64,000 bases of DNA from Berberis thunbergii (lineage: Eukaryota > Streptophyta > Magnoliopsida > Ranunculales > Berberidaceae): NCBI GenBank assembly GCA_003290165.1, contig QNQO01006987.1:124001-188000 (forward strand), written 5' to 3'. The position numbers were made by a program, and so were the translations under genes. The notes under the pieces were generated by a model. That model did no database searches and was not told where the DNA came from. It saw only the letters and a list, made by a program, of their open reading frames with translations. Below, one piece after another: positions 34,103 through 45,954 of the stretch (position 1 is its first letter; every line of letters starts with the position of its first letter).

Positions 34103-34534
34103 ACAGTAGTTTTCCGCTTTCAACTAGGAAGCAAATACAAAACTACAAATCACATAGGGAAACTTCCTCTTATAGATTACCCTAAGATTGGAAATTGTCA
34201 CCCACGTATCTAAGAGACTAGGGCTAACAGAAAAACTCTTTTCTATAGCATAACTCCTAATTAGATAAAGATCTCCATGAAGATCTCCTTCTTAAACTAC
34301 GCCATCGATGGCCTGGTCTAACCAGGACTCATACACTATAAATAATATATGAGGTTGGTAAGCTAAGGTACCCTAAAATTCCCTATTTATAACATTACAC
34401 CTTTCTCAAATCCATGTTTGACTTTAGCATCAGAGTGTGATCGACCACCACAACGGTGGTCCGTGGCTCACGAGCGTTCCTTGTGCAGGTCTACAGAACT
34501 AGGTCAAAGCAGGGAGCAAAAAATGATTGCATCA
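34103..34534 (+). repeat. Tat 5' LTR, right part
   Basis: Starts in mid-LTR after the hAT target duplication, has TATAAATA at 34337-34344 and ends TTGCATCA like the other LTRs of the family. Confidence 0.85.
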
Positions 34535-34556
34535 GTTTGACGCCGTCTGTGGGGAC
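34535..34556 (+). other. Primer-binding site region of Tat element
   Basis: GTTTGACGCCGTCTGTGGGG directly follows the LTR. It is close to the TGGCGCCGTCTGTGGGGA sequence common at this position in plant gypsy elements. Confidence 0.75.
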
Positions 34557-34608
34557 GACAAAGTTCCTAACCTTTCACTAGCATCATCTCCCTTCAAAAT
34601 ATAGAGAA

Positions 34609-35874
34609 ATGTTGACCACTAGATCACGCAAAAACAGAGAACAAGGGGACACGTCAAATGCTCAGACTGGCGATATACCGTCGCTCTCAGAGATTCCGGT
34701 GTTGCACGAGCAGCAGACTCATGCCCCCACGCCAGCAACATCAACGACGGACCCCAGGATAGATATCTTGTCATCTAAAATACAGGAGATCGCCAAAGCG
34801 GTGAAGAGCTCGCATGACGAAACCCTCCACTCGCTAATGGAGATCAGGAATAGCACACTCCTCCGTTTCCAGACGATGACAGAGAGCAAGCACAAGAGTT
34901 TCAAGCCCCTGCTAGTTCTCATTGGACTAGAGAAAGTGACGTGGTTAACACGGAGACGACCGCTAGGGCAAAGAGGCTCGACCTCCGTGGAGGAGCGCAC
35001 GACCCAGACATGCTATGCCATCTCTCTATTCCTCCATTCGTGGATTGTATTATGAACAAGGCCCTTCCGAATAAGTTCACGCCTCTGAAGCTCGATTTCT
35101 ATGACGGGACCACCCACCCATTTGACCACATGCGCCATTACTAGCATGTAATGGCCCTCAAAGAAGAATTCGAGTCGTTGATGTGTAAAACTTTTCCCAC
35201 TAGCCTAAAGAAGTCAGCACTAACGTGGTTCCACAGCCTCTCGCCGAGGTCGATCGACTCCTTCAAGACGCTAGCGAAAGAGATCCTGACGTGTTTCCTG
35301 GGAAGTCATCATCTCTGAAAAGGCCCACACTACATACTCTCTCTGAAACAAAGATCCAATGAGACGCTTAGAGACTGTCATACGCATCAACGACGAGCGG
35401 ACGCTCATTGATGGTTGCAGCAACGACACATCTTTGACGGCTTTCACTGTGGACCTAAAAGAGGGAAAACTCTACGAAGACCTCACCCCTTTAGACATGA
35501 TGGAGCTCCTCGAGAGCACCCAAAAGTACATTACCTTGGAGGAGTTGAGGACCATTAAGAGGTAAACCTAATGTGAGAAGAAGCCATCCGCTCCTAAGGA
35601 CGGAAAGGAAGGAAGGAGAAGCGAGGATGAAAAAAGGAGTAAGAGAAAGCGTAATGACAATATGTCATACCCTGGCCGGACCAGGCCAGAGAAAGGATCT
35701 AACTACGTTTGATCTAGCACCCCTCAATTTCAGCCTCTCGGTCGTACTGAACTCCATGAAAAATTGGAAAAAATGGTCTCCAAAGCAGTGCGAAGATCCC
35801 TCCAAGCGTGACAACATCAAATATTGCTCATACTATAAGGAGAGCAGCCATGATACCAACGACTGCAGAGTCTA
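34609..35874 (+). pseudogene. Tat gag, frameshifted
   Basis: Opens MLTTRSRKNREQGD and continues in shifting frames: a capsid region with FTPLKLDFYDGTTHPFDHM and ALTWFHSLSPRSIDSFKTL (about 35080-35280), typical of plant gypsy gag, and a damaged zinc knuckle CSYYKESSHDTNDC near 35830, where the second Cys is Tyr. At least four lesions (about 34915, 35144, 35320, 35566). It would form the particle shell if intact. Confidence 0.8.
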
Positions 35875-35952
35875 AGGTATGAGATTGAGTATTGGATCCG
35901 CAAGGGCAAGCTAAAGGAATTTCAACGTCCTGCATGGTGGGAGGTAAATAGA

Positions 35953-36204
35953 GCTCCGGTGGACACAGGAAGCTCACTCAACGTCCTGTTCTACAACGCT
36001 TTCCGCAGTATGGACCTCAAGGAAGAGAACCTGACGTCTTCAGACTACCCACTGATTGAATTCAGCGGAGGGAAATGCTTCCCAATCAGGAAGATATGGT
36101 TAGCAGTAGTGGCAGGAGAGTCGCAATTGATAAAGGTCTTGTTTCTGGACTTCATGGTAATAGACGCACCGTCTACCTACAACCTTATCTTGGGAAGACC
36201 ATAG
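35953..36204 (+). pseudogene. Tat protease fragment
   Basis: Retropepsin-like frame with VDTGSSLNVLFY at the start and STYNLILGRP at the end, the usual bounds of plant gypsy protease. A TAG follows at once where TW...H should continue, and homology to the next block (VVSTFHQCIKYT) persists briefly to about 36300. Confidence 0.85.
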
Positions 36205-38964
36205 TTGCACTAGATAGAAGCCGTAGTCTCAACCTTTCACCAGTGCATTAAGTACACCGTTAACCACTATGAAGGAACAATACGTGGAGACCAACCTATG
36301 GCATGAGGCTGTCATTATGCTGCACTGAAGCAAATAGAATGCTTCCAGATCCAACCGAATCCCACAGTGCAATCTAAACCAGAGCCAGGCCTAGTGACTG
36401 CAGACACATCACTCCAATTGCACGAGATCCCAACAACAGTGACTCGCTTCAGAGAAACAGGATATTTGAGCGGTATAGGAGCAATATGATCTTCAACTAA
36501 GTAGAACGGGAAAATCAAGGCAAGCGAGTAACCTCTATGACATCAATAGATCTCAACAATCCGCTCAAAGCACAAATGATCCACAAGAGCCATACAAATT
36601 CACTTCAGGGCCAGAATCGATTTCTCTCCATCAACAATTAGTCTATTTTAGTTGTTTATTTCCCTTTCCATAGTCAATGTAGAGTTTTAGTTCTTAAAAA
36701 CTTATGTGACTTGCAATCTTTCAAGAAATAAAAAAAGAATTGTGCAAACACATTCTATTGATTACTCCCAGATGGACTCCTGGGTACAAAAGACTACATA
36801 CTACAAACATCTGAATCTAATGCTACATGGAGTAAGGACCCGCTTAAACAATCCAACGTCAAAGAGAAAAAAAGTACCCAAAGTAGGCAATACGAACTCT
36901 CCGATGCACGCTATCTGCAAACAACAGCACAGCTCCTGCGGATACAACCTTCAAATATGGTCTGAGGTGGTACAAAATCGGCAATCGGGGACCCCCCCGC
37001 GACAAGCCACAACCAGATACAACCAACTCACACACTCGATCTGGCGGGCCGGTTTAACTTGGGACAAATATCAGGTTGACATAGGTAGAGTGCACCTTCT
37101 CTCTGCGGAAACAAAAAGGGCGACCAAAAGTCAATGGCCCAATCCAGTAGACCATGTCCAACTCCTATCTGTCTCGAGATCCCGAATTCCAACATAAAGC
37201 GAGACAACGGGGTTAATCGAAAAGCGGTGGAGGCAACCACTCCGGAGTTGGGTACAGGTGTTATCTATGAGATTATACGCTCTAAAGCAGCAGCAAGACA
37301 CCAACGCATAAACGACAGACTCTTCCCTTGGAAGAAAATGCGTATTTTTTCTCCGCAGTATGAGAAGAAATTACGAGATCTCAACGAATCAACTATGTGC
37401 CCACCTAGAACAAGTGATCACGCATAACAATAATTATCATCGTGCCCGATCAGTGCAAATGTCAAAACATTCGAATAGTACTCCAATGATGGAGATCTCC
37501 TTTCAGCCTTTGAAAAATGTAAAACATTTTCTTTAAGCAAGAACATTACAGGAGATACGATTTGCAGAAGATAGTACCTACAACGATTGAGAAACACCAT
37601 TATCTAGACATAATAGTCCACCAAACGGGCGCTTCTGCATTAAATATCAACATTGAATACCGTATGGAAAACGAGGAGACGACGGTTCCAAAGGAAACTG
37701 AACAGACCACGTTTATCCAATTAATGGTGTCGCGCGCAACCCCATCAATTGAAGAGGAGTGACCGATACTCAACCGTCTCGCAGTCTACACTGTACACGT
37801 GCTACTATGCGATTTATGTCGTACGTGCAACATAATTAGTGCAAGAAACCCTAGCTCTTCCTCTGCGTGCCCATAGGCTTGACCCACTATTCAAATAGTA
37901 TTCTACCACATGCCTAGCACGAGCACTAGAAATCCTAATAAATTCACCACACGGATCATACCGGCAGATCACTAGCCGATGTAAGGTAATTTTGTCCGCA
38001 TAATGCACTACACACGTTGACATAGGTTCGCACGTCCTCAAGCTGGCTGAACCTTTCTCCAACCAGATAAGCTTAGTCAACCAAGGTTGATGACGATAAC
38101 TTCTGGTTCATCCCGTCGCCTAGTCCGCCTAGCACGGATCCTGATGGTTTAGGACGTAGGAGTCTAATCAGCGTTGTCATGCATGGTGACGATGACTCGC
38201 CAGAGATCATTGCCCCCTTCACCTAGCACAAATCCATGATTGATGCCGACGGCTCGCCACATGACAACTGATCTTTAGCATGGTGTCCAAATCGTTACAT
38301 CCCGAACTTGTAGTCCACTCTGTTCTGACATATATGGTTCGGAAGGTGGGATCCCTAAGCAGCTCGCCATGCGACCACCGCTTTCTTTCGAAACAACCAC
38401 TGCAAAGATAAATCACAGCTCAGTTTGTGCCTTCGCACTCAAATGAGATGGAATTTTATTACTTGTAAAGGCCACTTGCACCGACATATAAATCGTCCAG
38501 CCAACGTGCGGACAGGTGCTACCTAGAATGCCAACCCAAGCTTACAACGCATGACTTGGTAAAAATGTTTTTTTGTGTATGCTTGACCATCACAACTCGC
38601 TTATGATGGCGACTGCAGCCGACGAATCAAACAAGCGAGATAAGCCCCCAGCAGTTTGCCTTAAGGATAGAATACCACCTGGGTAACACAACCCATGGCT
38701 AAACTGTCTGCGACTTGCCCACTGATGGACATGACTATGCAACGGTGACTCTGAGTCACTCGCAACGCAAATGGTCAGACTCTCGACTGCAGATAGACTA
38801 CTTGACTTCCTATTGATCCAACCATCCTATGTCAAAGTAAAATAACAAGGCAAAACGGAAACACACACAATAGTGAAAATGAGCACAAAGCGAATACAAA
38901 ACGTACTTAAAATAAAACTGTTTTCATTAATAGTCGAAGCAAAATGCATACAAGTATACAAAGT
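36205..38964 (+). other. Tat spacer; pol missing
   Basis: 2.7 kb between protease and antisense ORF. No DD-type reverse transcriptase, RNase H or integrase motif was found in any frame. A 163-codon open frame at 36706-37197 shows no recognisable domain. From about 38280 the sequence is homologous to positions 1-880, the equivalent spacer of the first Tat copy. Confidence 0.7.
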
Positions 38965-41278
38965 TTACTCCTTATCAGGAGACGGTACAAAAATTGAAGA
39001 GCTAAGCTTAACGAATGAGGGAGCAGGAGTCGCGTCCATAGGCGCCACGGCCTGAGCATTAGAGTCCGAACTGCCATCTTCGTCCAATGATGCAAAGGCA
39101 ATGGACAAGTCTACATATGACATCTTCTTATAGTGGCCAAGATCCCATTCCGGATGCTTCTCCTTCATCAGCACCAGTAGCTCCAATCTGTCGTGTCCAA
39201 CCCAACGAAACTCGCATTTGCGTTGTTCCTACAGAAGCTTTTCCTTGCGTGCCTTCGCGTTAGCAACTACATGCTCCAACTAGCCAGTCAACGCATCAAC
39301 CAAAGATTGCTCTGCACCCAAACTACTTTTTACAGCACTGAGCTCATGCTTTTCTAATTCGAGCTAGTAATCGTCCTTCTTCACCTCCCAATCATTAAAC
39401 TCCACATCGAACTCTAAATTTGCTATCTCTGAGCATCCCAGTTAGCCTCCTTCAAGGCATTCTCTTCAGTGAGAGATCCTAGTTCAAAACACGCCTCAAC
39501 CGCAGTTTCTTGCGCAACCTCCATGTCTTGACAAGTCCAATCCAATTCCTGCTTGAATCTGTCCATTGTGGACACTGCCTCCGCTAAAGTGTACTCAAGG
39601 GATTCCAGACGAACCTCTGAGTCTCAGCAACCACGACTGACTGTTCTAGCCTCTTTTCCTCAGCCTGCTTCTTCAACCGCTAAATTTCATAAAGCGTGTC
39701 AGAATACAACACTTACATGTGCAAGAAGAGACGTTCCATGGTGTACACCCTCTCGCGAGCCGCGTCGACTTTCATCCCAGCTATAGCCACCTAGCTTAAA
39801 TGAGACATCCCCAGCATAAAGGTACTTTAAACCCTTATCCATACGCATTTCTAGCATATCCTGCTCAAGTTTTGGAGCGTAATCCATCAGTCAGCTATGA
39901 CACCTGCTTATATGCTTTCTCGAAGTATACTCCACGTCAACTTCTTGGTGCCAGACCTAAGTGCTCATCCTCACTAAGTCCAGTGAAAACAAGCTTATCA
40001 CCGCATTTAGATGCAACTCTCCCGGATTAAGAATTACATCGGCACCACCCTTTGCAATCGCCACTGTTCTCAAGCTTTCTTCCACAACCTTTCATTTGTC
40101 ACGAACAGCTAACCCTTTAGTGTGATACAACTTAACAAGATCCAGATAAAGGGAAGGAAGCGAGTTATCCAACGGACCCTCCAACACCTTGAGACGTGGC
40201 CTGGAATGAGACGGTGAACAATGCGAACTATGAGAAACTTGGCCCGTGTCACCACGGCCGCTATTGGACAACCCACCTATGAGACGATCAGACTCAAGAA
40301 CCTCAAGAGGATCCTCACAGGAACCTTCTATCGAAACGGTCATGTGCGTATCGGCACCAGCAGAAACACCATTCCAACCCTCATCAACTGGTCACTCAGA
40401 GGTCATGCTTGCGCAACACTAAGATTCGACACGTCTTCAACCCTGATAATCCCAGGTAGTCCTTCTCCCAGCCAGATACATCGGCCTCCCCTTGACAAGT
40501 GCTTTGGCCCGAAACGCCTTCCTCTTCCTAGAAGGGCCCCATCTTCATACTTAACTCGCAACGTCCGGTAAAGAGTGGGGGCCATATACAAGTTGTCCCA
40601 TAGATTACTGGGAATGAAGTTGGGATCACATATGACGTCCACCACATTCTGCGTTGACAAGCTGCGAAATGTCTCCATAGTGTTTTGCTCATCTGGGTAA
40701 GAGGAGTAGTGGGTATTGCGAAGAAACACGAGCAATAATTAGCATGCAATCGAGTGCAACAAAATCAAAAGAAAAAGTTGTACTTACGAAGTGGCTTGAA
40801 AATTTGTTTGAGCGAACGATCCTTGTACTTGAAATACTTTGAATCCGCAGGGACCAAGAAGCAATACTTCTGCCAAAACTTGGAGTCATTAAGCAGATTT
40901 GTAAAGTAAGTCGGCGACATCATTTTACAGACATCGTTACTTTTCAATTAAGGAGAAGTCAGTAACTAGATCACTCGTGAAGTCACAGGACGCCAGCTTT
41001 CTTCACCCTAATCAAAATGAAAAGAATGATCCTGTATCCATTAGGCCCCAACTGGGTCGGGATAATTCCAAGAAAGTCAAAAAGTTCTAAATCACATCTA
41101 AAACAGGAAAACGTACTTCAGTTTGGAGCATCCCGTGATGTAAGCAAATAAACTCGCCGGTGGCAACATTGGCGTTTAAAGGGCGAATAGACAATGATAG
41201 GTCCTCGGGGACTCCAAACTTCGTATCGATCTCAGCAAAGCCTGATTTAGAAACAGCTCTGAGCCATACACATGTCAT
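38965..41278 (-). pseudogene. Antisense ORF of second Tat element, decayed
   Basis: Same order as in the first copy on the minus strand: an N-terminal GVPEDLSLSIRPLNANVATG block at 41.2 kb overlapping the LTR, a STQNVVDVICDPNFI segment (40.6 kb), a proline/serine linker, coiled-coil remnants (39.25-39.9 kb), and the acidic end KKMSYVDLSIAFASLDEDGSSD (39.1 kb). Many stops. Shared blocks in two independent copies argue that the ORF was once under selection or is carried by the family. Confidence 0.7.
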
Positions 41279-41910
41279 GATGATCTCGAGGAATTACAGG
41301 CCCAAGCATCAGCCCAACACTGATCCGGTGCAAGGGGTTCTAAGCCCACCCAATGCAGTCCACCAAACGGACCCGAACTCTTACAACTTGCTAAGCCCAT
41401 GCATCTCACAACTATCCTCAATACCCATAAGCCCTGCTAAGGTAAGTATCTCGATGATCAATTTCGAACAGGCAATTACAACAGCTCTCCACTTCCAACT
41501 AGAAAGCAAATACCAGAGTACATATCACACATTGAAACTTCCTCTTACAAATTACCCTGAGATCGAGAAATATCTCCCGTGTATTTAGGAACACATGGCT
41601 AACAAGGAAACTCCCTTCTACAATACAACTCCTAATTAGAGAAGGATCTCCACGAATATCTCTTTCTTAAACTACGCCATCGATGGCCTAGTCGAACCAG
41701 GGATCCTGCACTATAAATAAGACATGAGGTTGGTAAGCTAAGGTACACCAAAAATTCCTTGTTTACAACATTACATCTTCCTTAGATCCTTGTCTGACTT
41801 TAGCATCAAAGTGCCATCGGCTACCACAACGGTTGTCCATGGCTTACGTGCGTTCCTTGTGCAGGTCAGCAGGACTAGGTCAAAGCAGGGAGCGAAAAAT
41901 GATTGCATCA
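41243..41910 (+). repeat. Tat 3' LTR (668 bp)
   Basis: Begins TGATTTAGAAAC, ends GATTGCATCA, with TATAAATA at 41712-41719. Followed by AAAGT, the target duplication. Confidence 0.85.
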
Positions 41911-42840
41911 AAAGTATATTCCTCTTTTTGGTCGGAATTAGAGAATGGTCACCAAAGTCACATAAGCCATTAACACTTTCATGAGTTGCTCACTTGATAG
42001 TAGAAAATGACAAAAAAATATTTTTTCCATCCCAAGCCCTTTGTACGTGACACTGCTTGAAACTCTTTTTTTCATTTTTTCCCATCCTGCCCCAGATCTG
42101 ACCGTTCTTTTTTTTTGCCCCATGTCGTATCTAACAGTTGTTAAGACTCGACTGTTACTCATCTTCCTCAACACACCATAAAGATCTACCTCTCTCTATT
42201 TTCTCTGTAAATTCCCCTCGTCTCTTCTCCCATCTTCATCTCTGTCACTATTACCACCAAATAACCTCTTTTCCTATTACCACGATCATCTCTACTCTTC
42301 GGTAAATTGTTTTCCTTCTATGTTACTGCCTCGCTTCCAAAGGGCACATTATAAATTTATAATAATAAGTGGTAATTATACTTTAGTCACCAATTATAAT
42401 ATGAAATTAGATTATAGTACTTTTTTTGGTCAAAATTAGAGATAATGGTCACCAAAGTCACGAAAGCCATTAACACCCTCATGTGTTGCTCACATGATGG
42501 TAGAAAATGACATTTTTTTTCCATCCAAAGCCCTATGCACATGACACTGCTTGAAACTCTTCTTTCCCTTCTTTTTCATCTTGCCCCAAATCTAACCGTC
42601 CATTTTGGCCCATGCCGTATCTAGTTCATCTTCCTCAACACACCATAAAGATCGACATCTCTCTGTTCTCTTTGTAAATTCCCATCATCTCTTCTCCAAT
42701 TTCCTCCCTGTCACTATTACCACCAAATAACCTCTTTCCCTATTACCAAGAAAGCCTCGTTTCTATTCTTTGATCGATTGTTCTCCTTTTCCGTTATTGT
42801 CTCGCTTCCAAATAACCTTATCAAGTTCATTGTAGTGGAA
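41911..42840 (+). repeat. Dispersed repeat 'R', two tandem copies
   Basis: 41911-42345 is the right part of the copy into which the Tat element inserted. 42346-42840 is a second copy starting TATAAATTTATAATAATAAG. Both contain AATGGTCACCAAAGTCAC, the CATCTTCCTCAACACACCAT block and CACTATTACCACCAAATAAC. Identity is high by eye but not counted. Class unknown. Confidence 0.65.
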
Positions 42841-44025
42841 GTACAAATATGTAATGGGGGTTGAAGTGGTTCATCAAGCTCGTTTTTTAAGGTAGAAGCA
42901 CGAATTCGTGTTTAATTTTGGTTCACCAAGCTTTGCTATTGCAGTCGAAATTTTGTATGCATATTTACCTTTTTTTTGTTGTAGTGCGAGAGTTAAAAGA
43001 AAATCAACCAACAAGGCTGGAATATTTTGGAATTGGAGTCCAAGTGATCCCTATCTATTCATATACTTTTTTATGTAAATAACAATACTTGATGATGAAT
43101 TATAACTCTTTGATTATAACTTTTGGATGGAGCAAACAAAGTGTTAGTTCCCCATTGTAAACATGTTTCTTTGTTGTGGATCACTTGTTTCATAATTTCA
43201 CATACTCATGTTGTCATGTTCTGGCTATTCTGCACATATTCTCTTTACACATGGTTTTTACTTCCATTTTTTTATTTACAACCTTGGATGAAAAATGCAC
43301 GGATAGAAAGTTGATATGGATAAGAAGTGACAACTGAGAACAACATTGGGGGAGGGTATTACATCAATTATAAATCGCCCCAAGTGTTATATATGCTGGT
43401 AGGAGTAGTAGGGGGTGTAACACACGACAATGTTGAAATGGTTGCATTTACTGGAGCTGCAAACAAAGAACACATGGTTCTGATGGAGATTTGATCACGA
43501 ATGAAGGTTCGGTATTGACTTGTGGTTGTTAAGAAAATGCAATACAATAACGGATCAGCTAGTGTCCTATGAAGGCATGTATATAGCAACATTGAAATCT
43601 TAAGGAAGGATTACAAAGGGGTTTCCTCTATCTCCTTTTTGTTTAAGTTGGGAATGTACCCTTACTATATTCTCGATTAGGCCCTGAACTCCAACAGTAG
43701 TTCATTCTTTGATGTAAAACACAATTAAGTAACAAACATAGTTTAGTTTCCCCCTAGTCTTGAGGTCCTTATTTTTATTGCTTGATTTGAAGTATTATAA
43801 TAGGATGGGTTAGTTAATTGATAATGTAATTAGAGGAGATTAGATTAGTTAATAAGAGGGCAACATTTTAGAAAATTATTTCATCCCCATTTAAACACCC
43901 ACCAAAAAAACATAAACTCTCCAGATATCATATTTCTAAAAGCAACCTTGATAGGTTGCCATATAGCCCTAAATAAACCCCAACCATCAATCGGACAACT
44001 GATGTGCAATGTTTACTGCGGCTTG
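42841..44025. other. Non-coding, no gene recognised
   Basis: No domain or repeat family recognised on either strand. Confidence 0.45.
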
Positions 44026-44262
44026 CTACACAAGTTCCACATATACACTGGGACTTAGGCCGACATTCACCTCATCAATCATTGTATCAGCTGTCTCCAT
44101 CACCTCGAAGATATCTTTCCTGATTCCCATGATTATTCTCAATGCAACTTCCCTCCTAAGAGACAAGTCAATCTGATGGTGCCAGTTAGGAAAAACATGC
44201 TTCATCCGAAGACAATTGAGCAGATCCACTTGATCGATTTCATTGAGCACATGTGGGTAGAT
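44026..44262 (-). pseudogene. Possible KIX-domain-like gene fragment
   Basis: A minus-strand open frame contains FPNWHHQIDLSLRREVALRI followed by a helical MGIRKDIFEVMETADTMIDE. The spacing W-x3-(Q)...R-x2-V-x2-(R)I resembles the first helix of KIX domains in plant Mediator subunit 15 proteins, which contact transcription activators. Only about 25 residues fit well. It ends TAG, then open text continues (QAAVNIAHQLSD). It lies just outside the chromovirus gag at the inversion breakpoint. It may be a captured or decayed host exon, or an unrelated frame. Confidence 0.25.
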
Positions 44263-44344
44263 CCTCCCAAGTCATTTTTTCACAATGGAATATATAAAAG
44301 ATTTTTACCACATGATGATGATGGCAAGATACACAATCATATTA

Positions 44345-44841
44345 CCTACAAAGAACTTTAATTGGATGGAAACTCGTTGTACTAACTTGGAAAGAGAACT
44401 ACACGGATCGATATGTTCGCGAGAGCCAAAACGAGAGCAAAAAGCTTTCGATAACTGGTTCCAAGTTAATGTACCCAGTGATTGGCGAATCCATCGGTAC
44501 CAAGAGTTGGCATCACCCTAAAGGTTAAGAACGACAATGGGAAGCATTTGTTCGCTGGAAAGGCCGTTGAGTTCCTGGTACTACTCGGCCTGAAATAACC
44601 AACCATACGGATCAGTTCCATCAAAATGGGGTAAATCAATATGGAAGCCCTTGCCAAAAATAAGAATAATTGGCCGGTGTTGTTCCCGCTAAACGTATGG
44701 TGTCGGGCGATATGGTTGGAGATTCCTTAATGCCTCTAGAATAGTGGCATTAGTTGTCTCAAGTGTGTGGAGGTGGGATGAGATCCCTGTAACTTGAGCA
44801 GTAAGCTCATCGACTTTCTCTTGTAATTCAGCAACAGTCAT
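44345..44841 (-). pseudogene. Chromovirus gag N-terminal part
   Basis: Starts MTVAELQEKVDELTAQVTGI (44841), a coiled-coil-like N-terminus, then in other frames the capsid blocks HFDGTDPYGWLFQAE, LNGLSSEQMLPIVVLNL and NQLSKAFCSRFG, which are standard for plant gypsy gag. Frameshifts at about 44690 and 44520. Text ends near SSLSKLVQ. The next expected block (EFKNLFNLVPSL) is found at 28971 on the plus strand. Confidence 0.85.
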
Positions 44842-45569
44842 TATAAAAGGGGTTGTTGGTGTGGTCTGAATATTCAAAAGAAGATTGAGGGATGGACTGG
44901 GGAGAATCTCTATGGGTGCAAATAATGCGGTCAGCAGAGTGAAATCTCGCTTATTCACTTTCGATCTCTGCTACTGTTTCTTCTTTGTGTTTTATTGTAA
45001 TTGAAGAGGAAGACTGCGATCGGGATGGAGGCGATGAAGAAAGAAAATGGATGGCGAGGTGGAGACTGGATGACGGTCGGTTGTGAGATGGTTTGAAGCG
45101 ATGAACAAAAGGGAGATTTCGAGAGAGAAGTCAGGCGAAAGAGAGATGGAGGCTGTGCCAAGAAGAGATCGAGGGCTATAGTGGCCTGGTCTGTGTTTGA
45201 TGTGATAATGGTGGTGGATTGTTGGTTAGATGGACAGAGATGGTGACGGTGAGTTGGCGATGAACAGTGGAAGAGATGGAAAGATCTGAATGGTGATGGC
45301 TAGAAGGGTTGTGATTGTGGATGACGGGTGAGTGGAAGGGAGGTTGTTGTTGCGAGGATGGTGATGGCTAGAAGGACGACTTGTTGTTGCGAGGATGGTT
45401 GATGATGGGTGCGTGGAAGGAAGGTTGCTCTTGCGAGGTAGGTTTTTTTTTTTTTTTTAGATTAAGATTTGTGAGGTCGGAAGGTGAGGAAACGGTGTTG
45501 TTGAAAGTGATGGCCAGTGAAGAACGAAGTAACAAAAAGAAGAAGAAAAATTGGCTCAGAATCGATGAT

Positions 45570-45581
45570 GCTCTGATACCA
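45570..45581 (-). other. Chromovirus primer-binding site
   Basis: Complement reads TGGTATCAGAGC, two bases inside the LTR end. Met-tRNA primer. Confidence 0.9.
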
Positions 45582-45583
45582 GA

Positions 45584-45954
45584 TAATAGAGACCTTGACC
45601 TTTTGATTGGAGATCAAACCACCTAGATCCTTTGATTGGGGATCAGCCACGAATAAACTAAAATAAAAACTTGTATTGCTTGCCTAAACTCTATTACATC
45701 ATATGTATTTATAACTGAAAGCAAAAATAATACTTCCTAATTGAATTCAAACCTAATTCTAATCAAACAATAACTCCTAATTCAAAACAAGCTAATATTC
45801 TCTAAAATAATACTTCCTAATTGAATTCAAACCTAATTCTAATGAAACAATAACTACTAATTGAAAACAAGATAATATTCCCTCAAATAGAATATTGTTT
45901 TAACTAAGACATTCTAATATCATGTAAATACTAAATAGGATTGACATCCTAACA
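45584..45954 (-). repeat. Chromovirus 5' LTR (371 bp)
   Basis: Same length and structure, including the internal direct repeat, as 32751-33121. High identity by eye. Confidence 0.92.

Larger units (their letters stand above)
34103..41910 (+). mobile_element. Tat-like Ty3/gypsy element, pol-deleted, with interrupted 5' LTR
   Basis: The 5' LTR is split by a hAT-like element: its right part is 34103-34534 and its left part is displaced to 46559-46811 on the minus strand. Then come a primer-site region (34535-34556), gag, protease, spacer, antisense ORF and the 3' LTR (41243-41910). The target duplication is AGAGT (complement at 46812-46816) and AAAGT (41911-41915). No reverse transcriptase, RNase H or integrase motif is seen between 36.2 and 38.9 kb, so the element is non-autonomous. 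It is related to the element at 1-4265. Confidence 0.85.
44345..45954 (-). mobile_element. Chromovirus (Ty3/gypsy), 5' part: 5' LTR, primer site, gag N-terminus
   Basis: On the minus strand: LTR 45954-45584, primer site, about 730 bp of leader, then gag. It stops in mid-gag near 44345, where the plus-strand half (28950 onward) takes up. LTR length (371 bp), sequence and the outer flank (CAAGA on the plus strand) match the 3' half, so these are two ends of the same insertion. Confidence 0.9.

Noticed and set aside
36706..37197. 163-codon frame in the Tat spacer
   Set aside because: No retroelement motif and no counterpart in the other Tat copy within view.
45462..45650. Open frames over the chromovirus primer site and LTR edge
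   Set aside because: Overlap the primer-binding site and LTR border, so they are chance frames.
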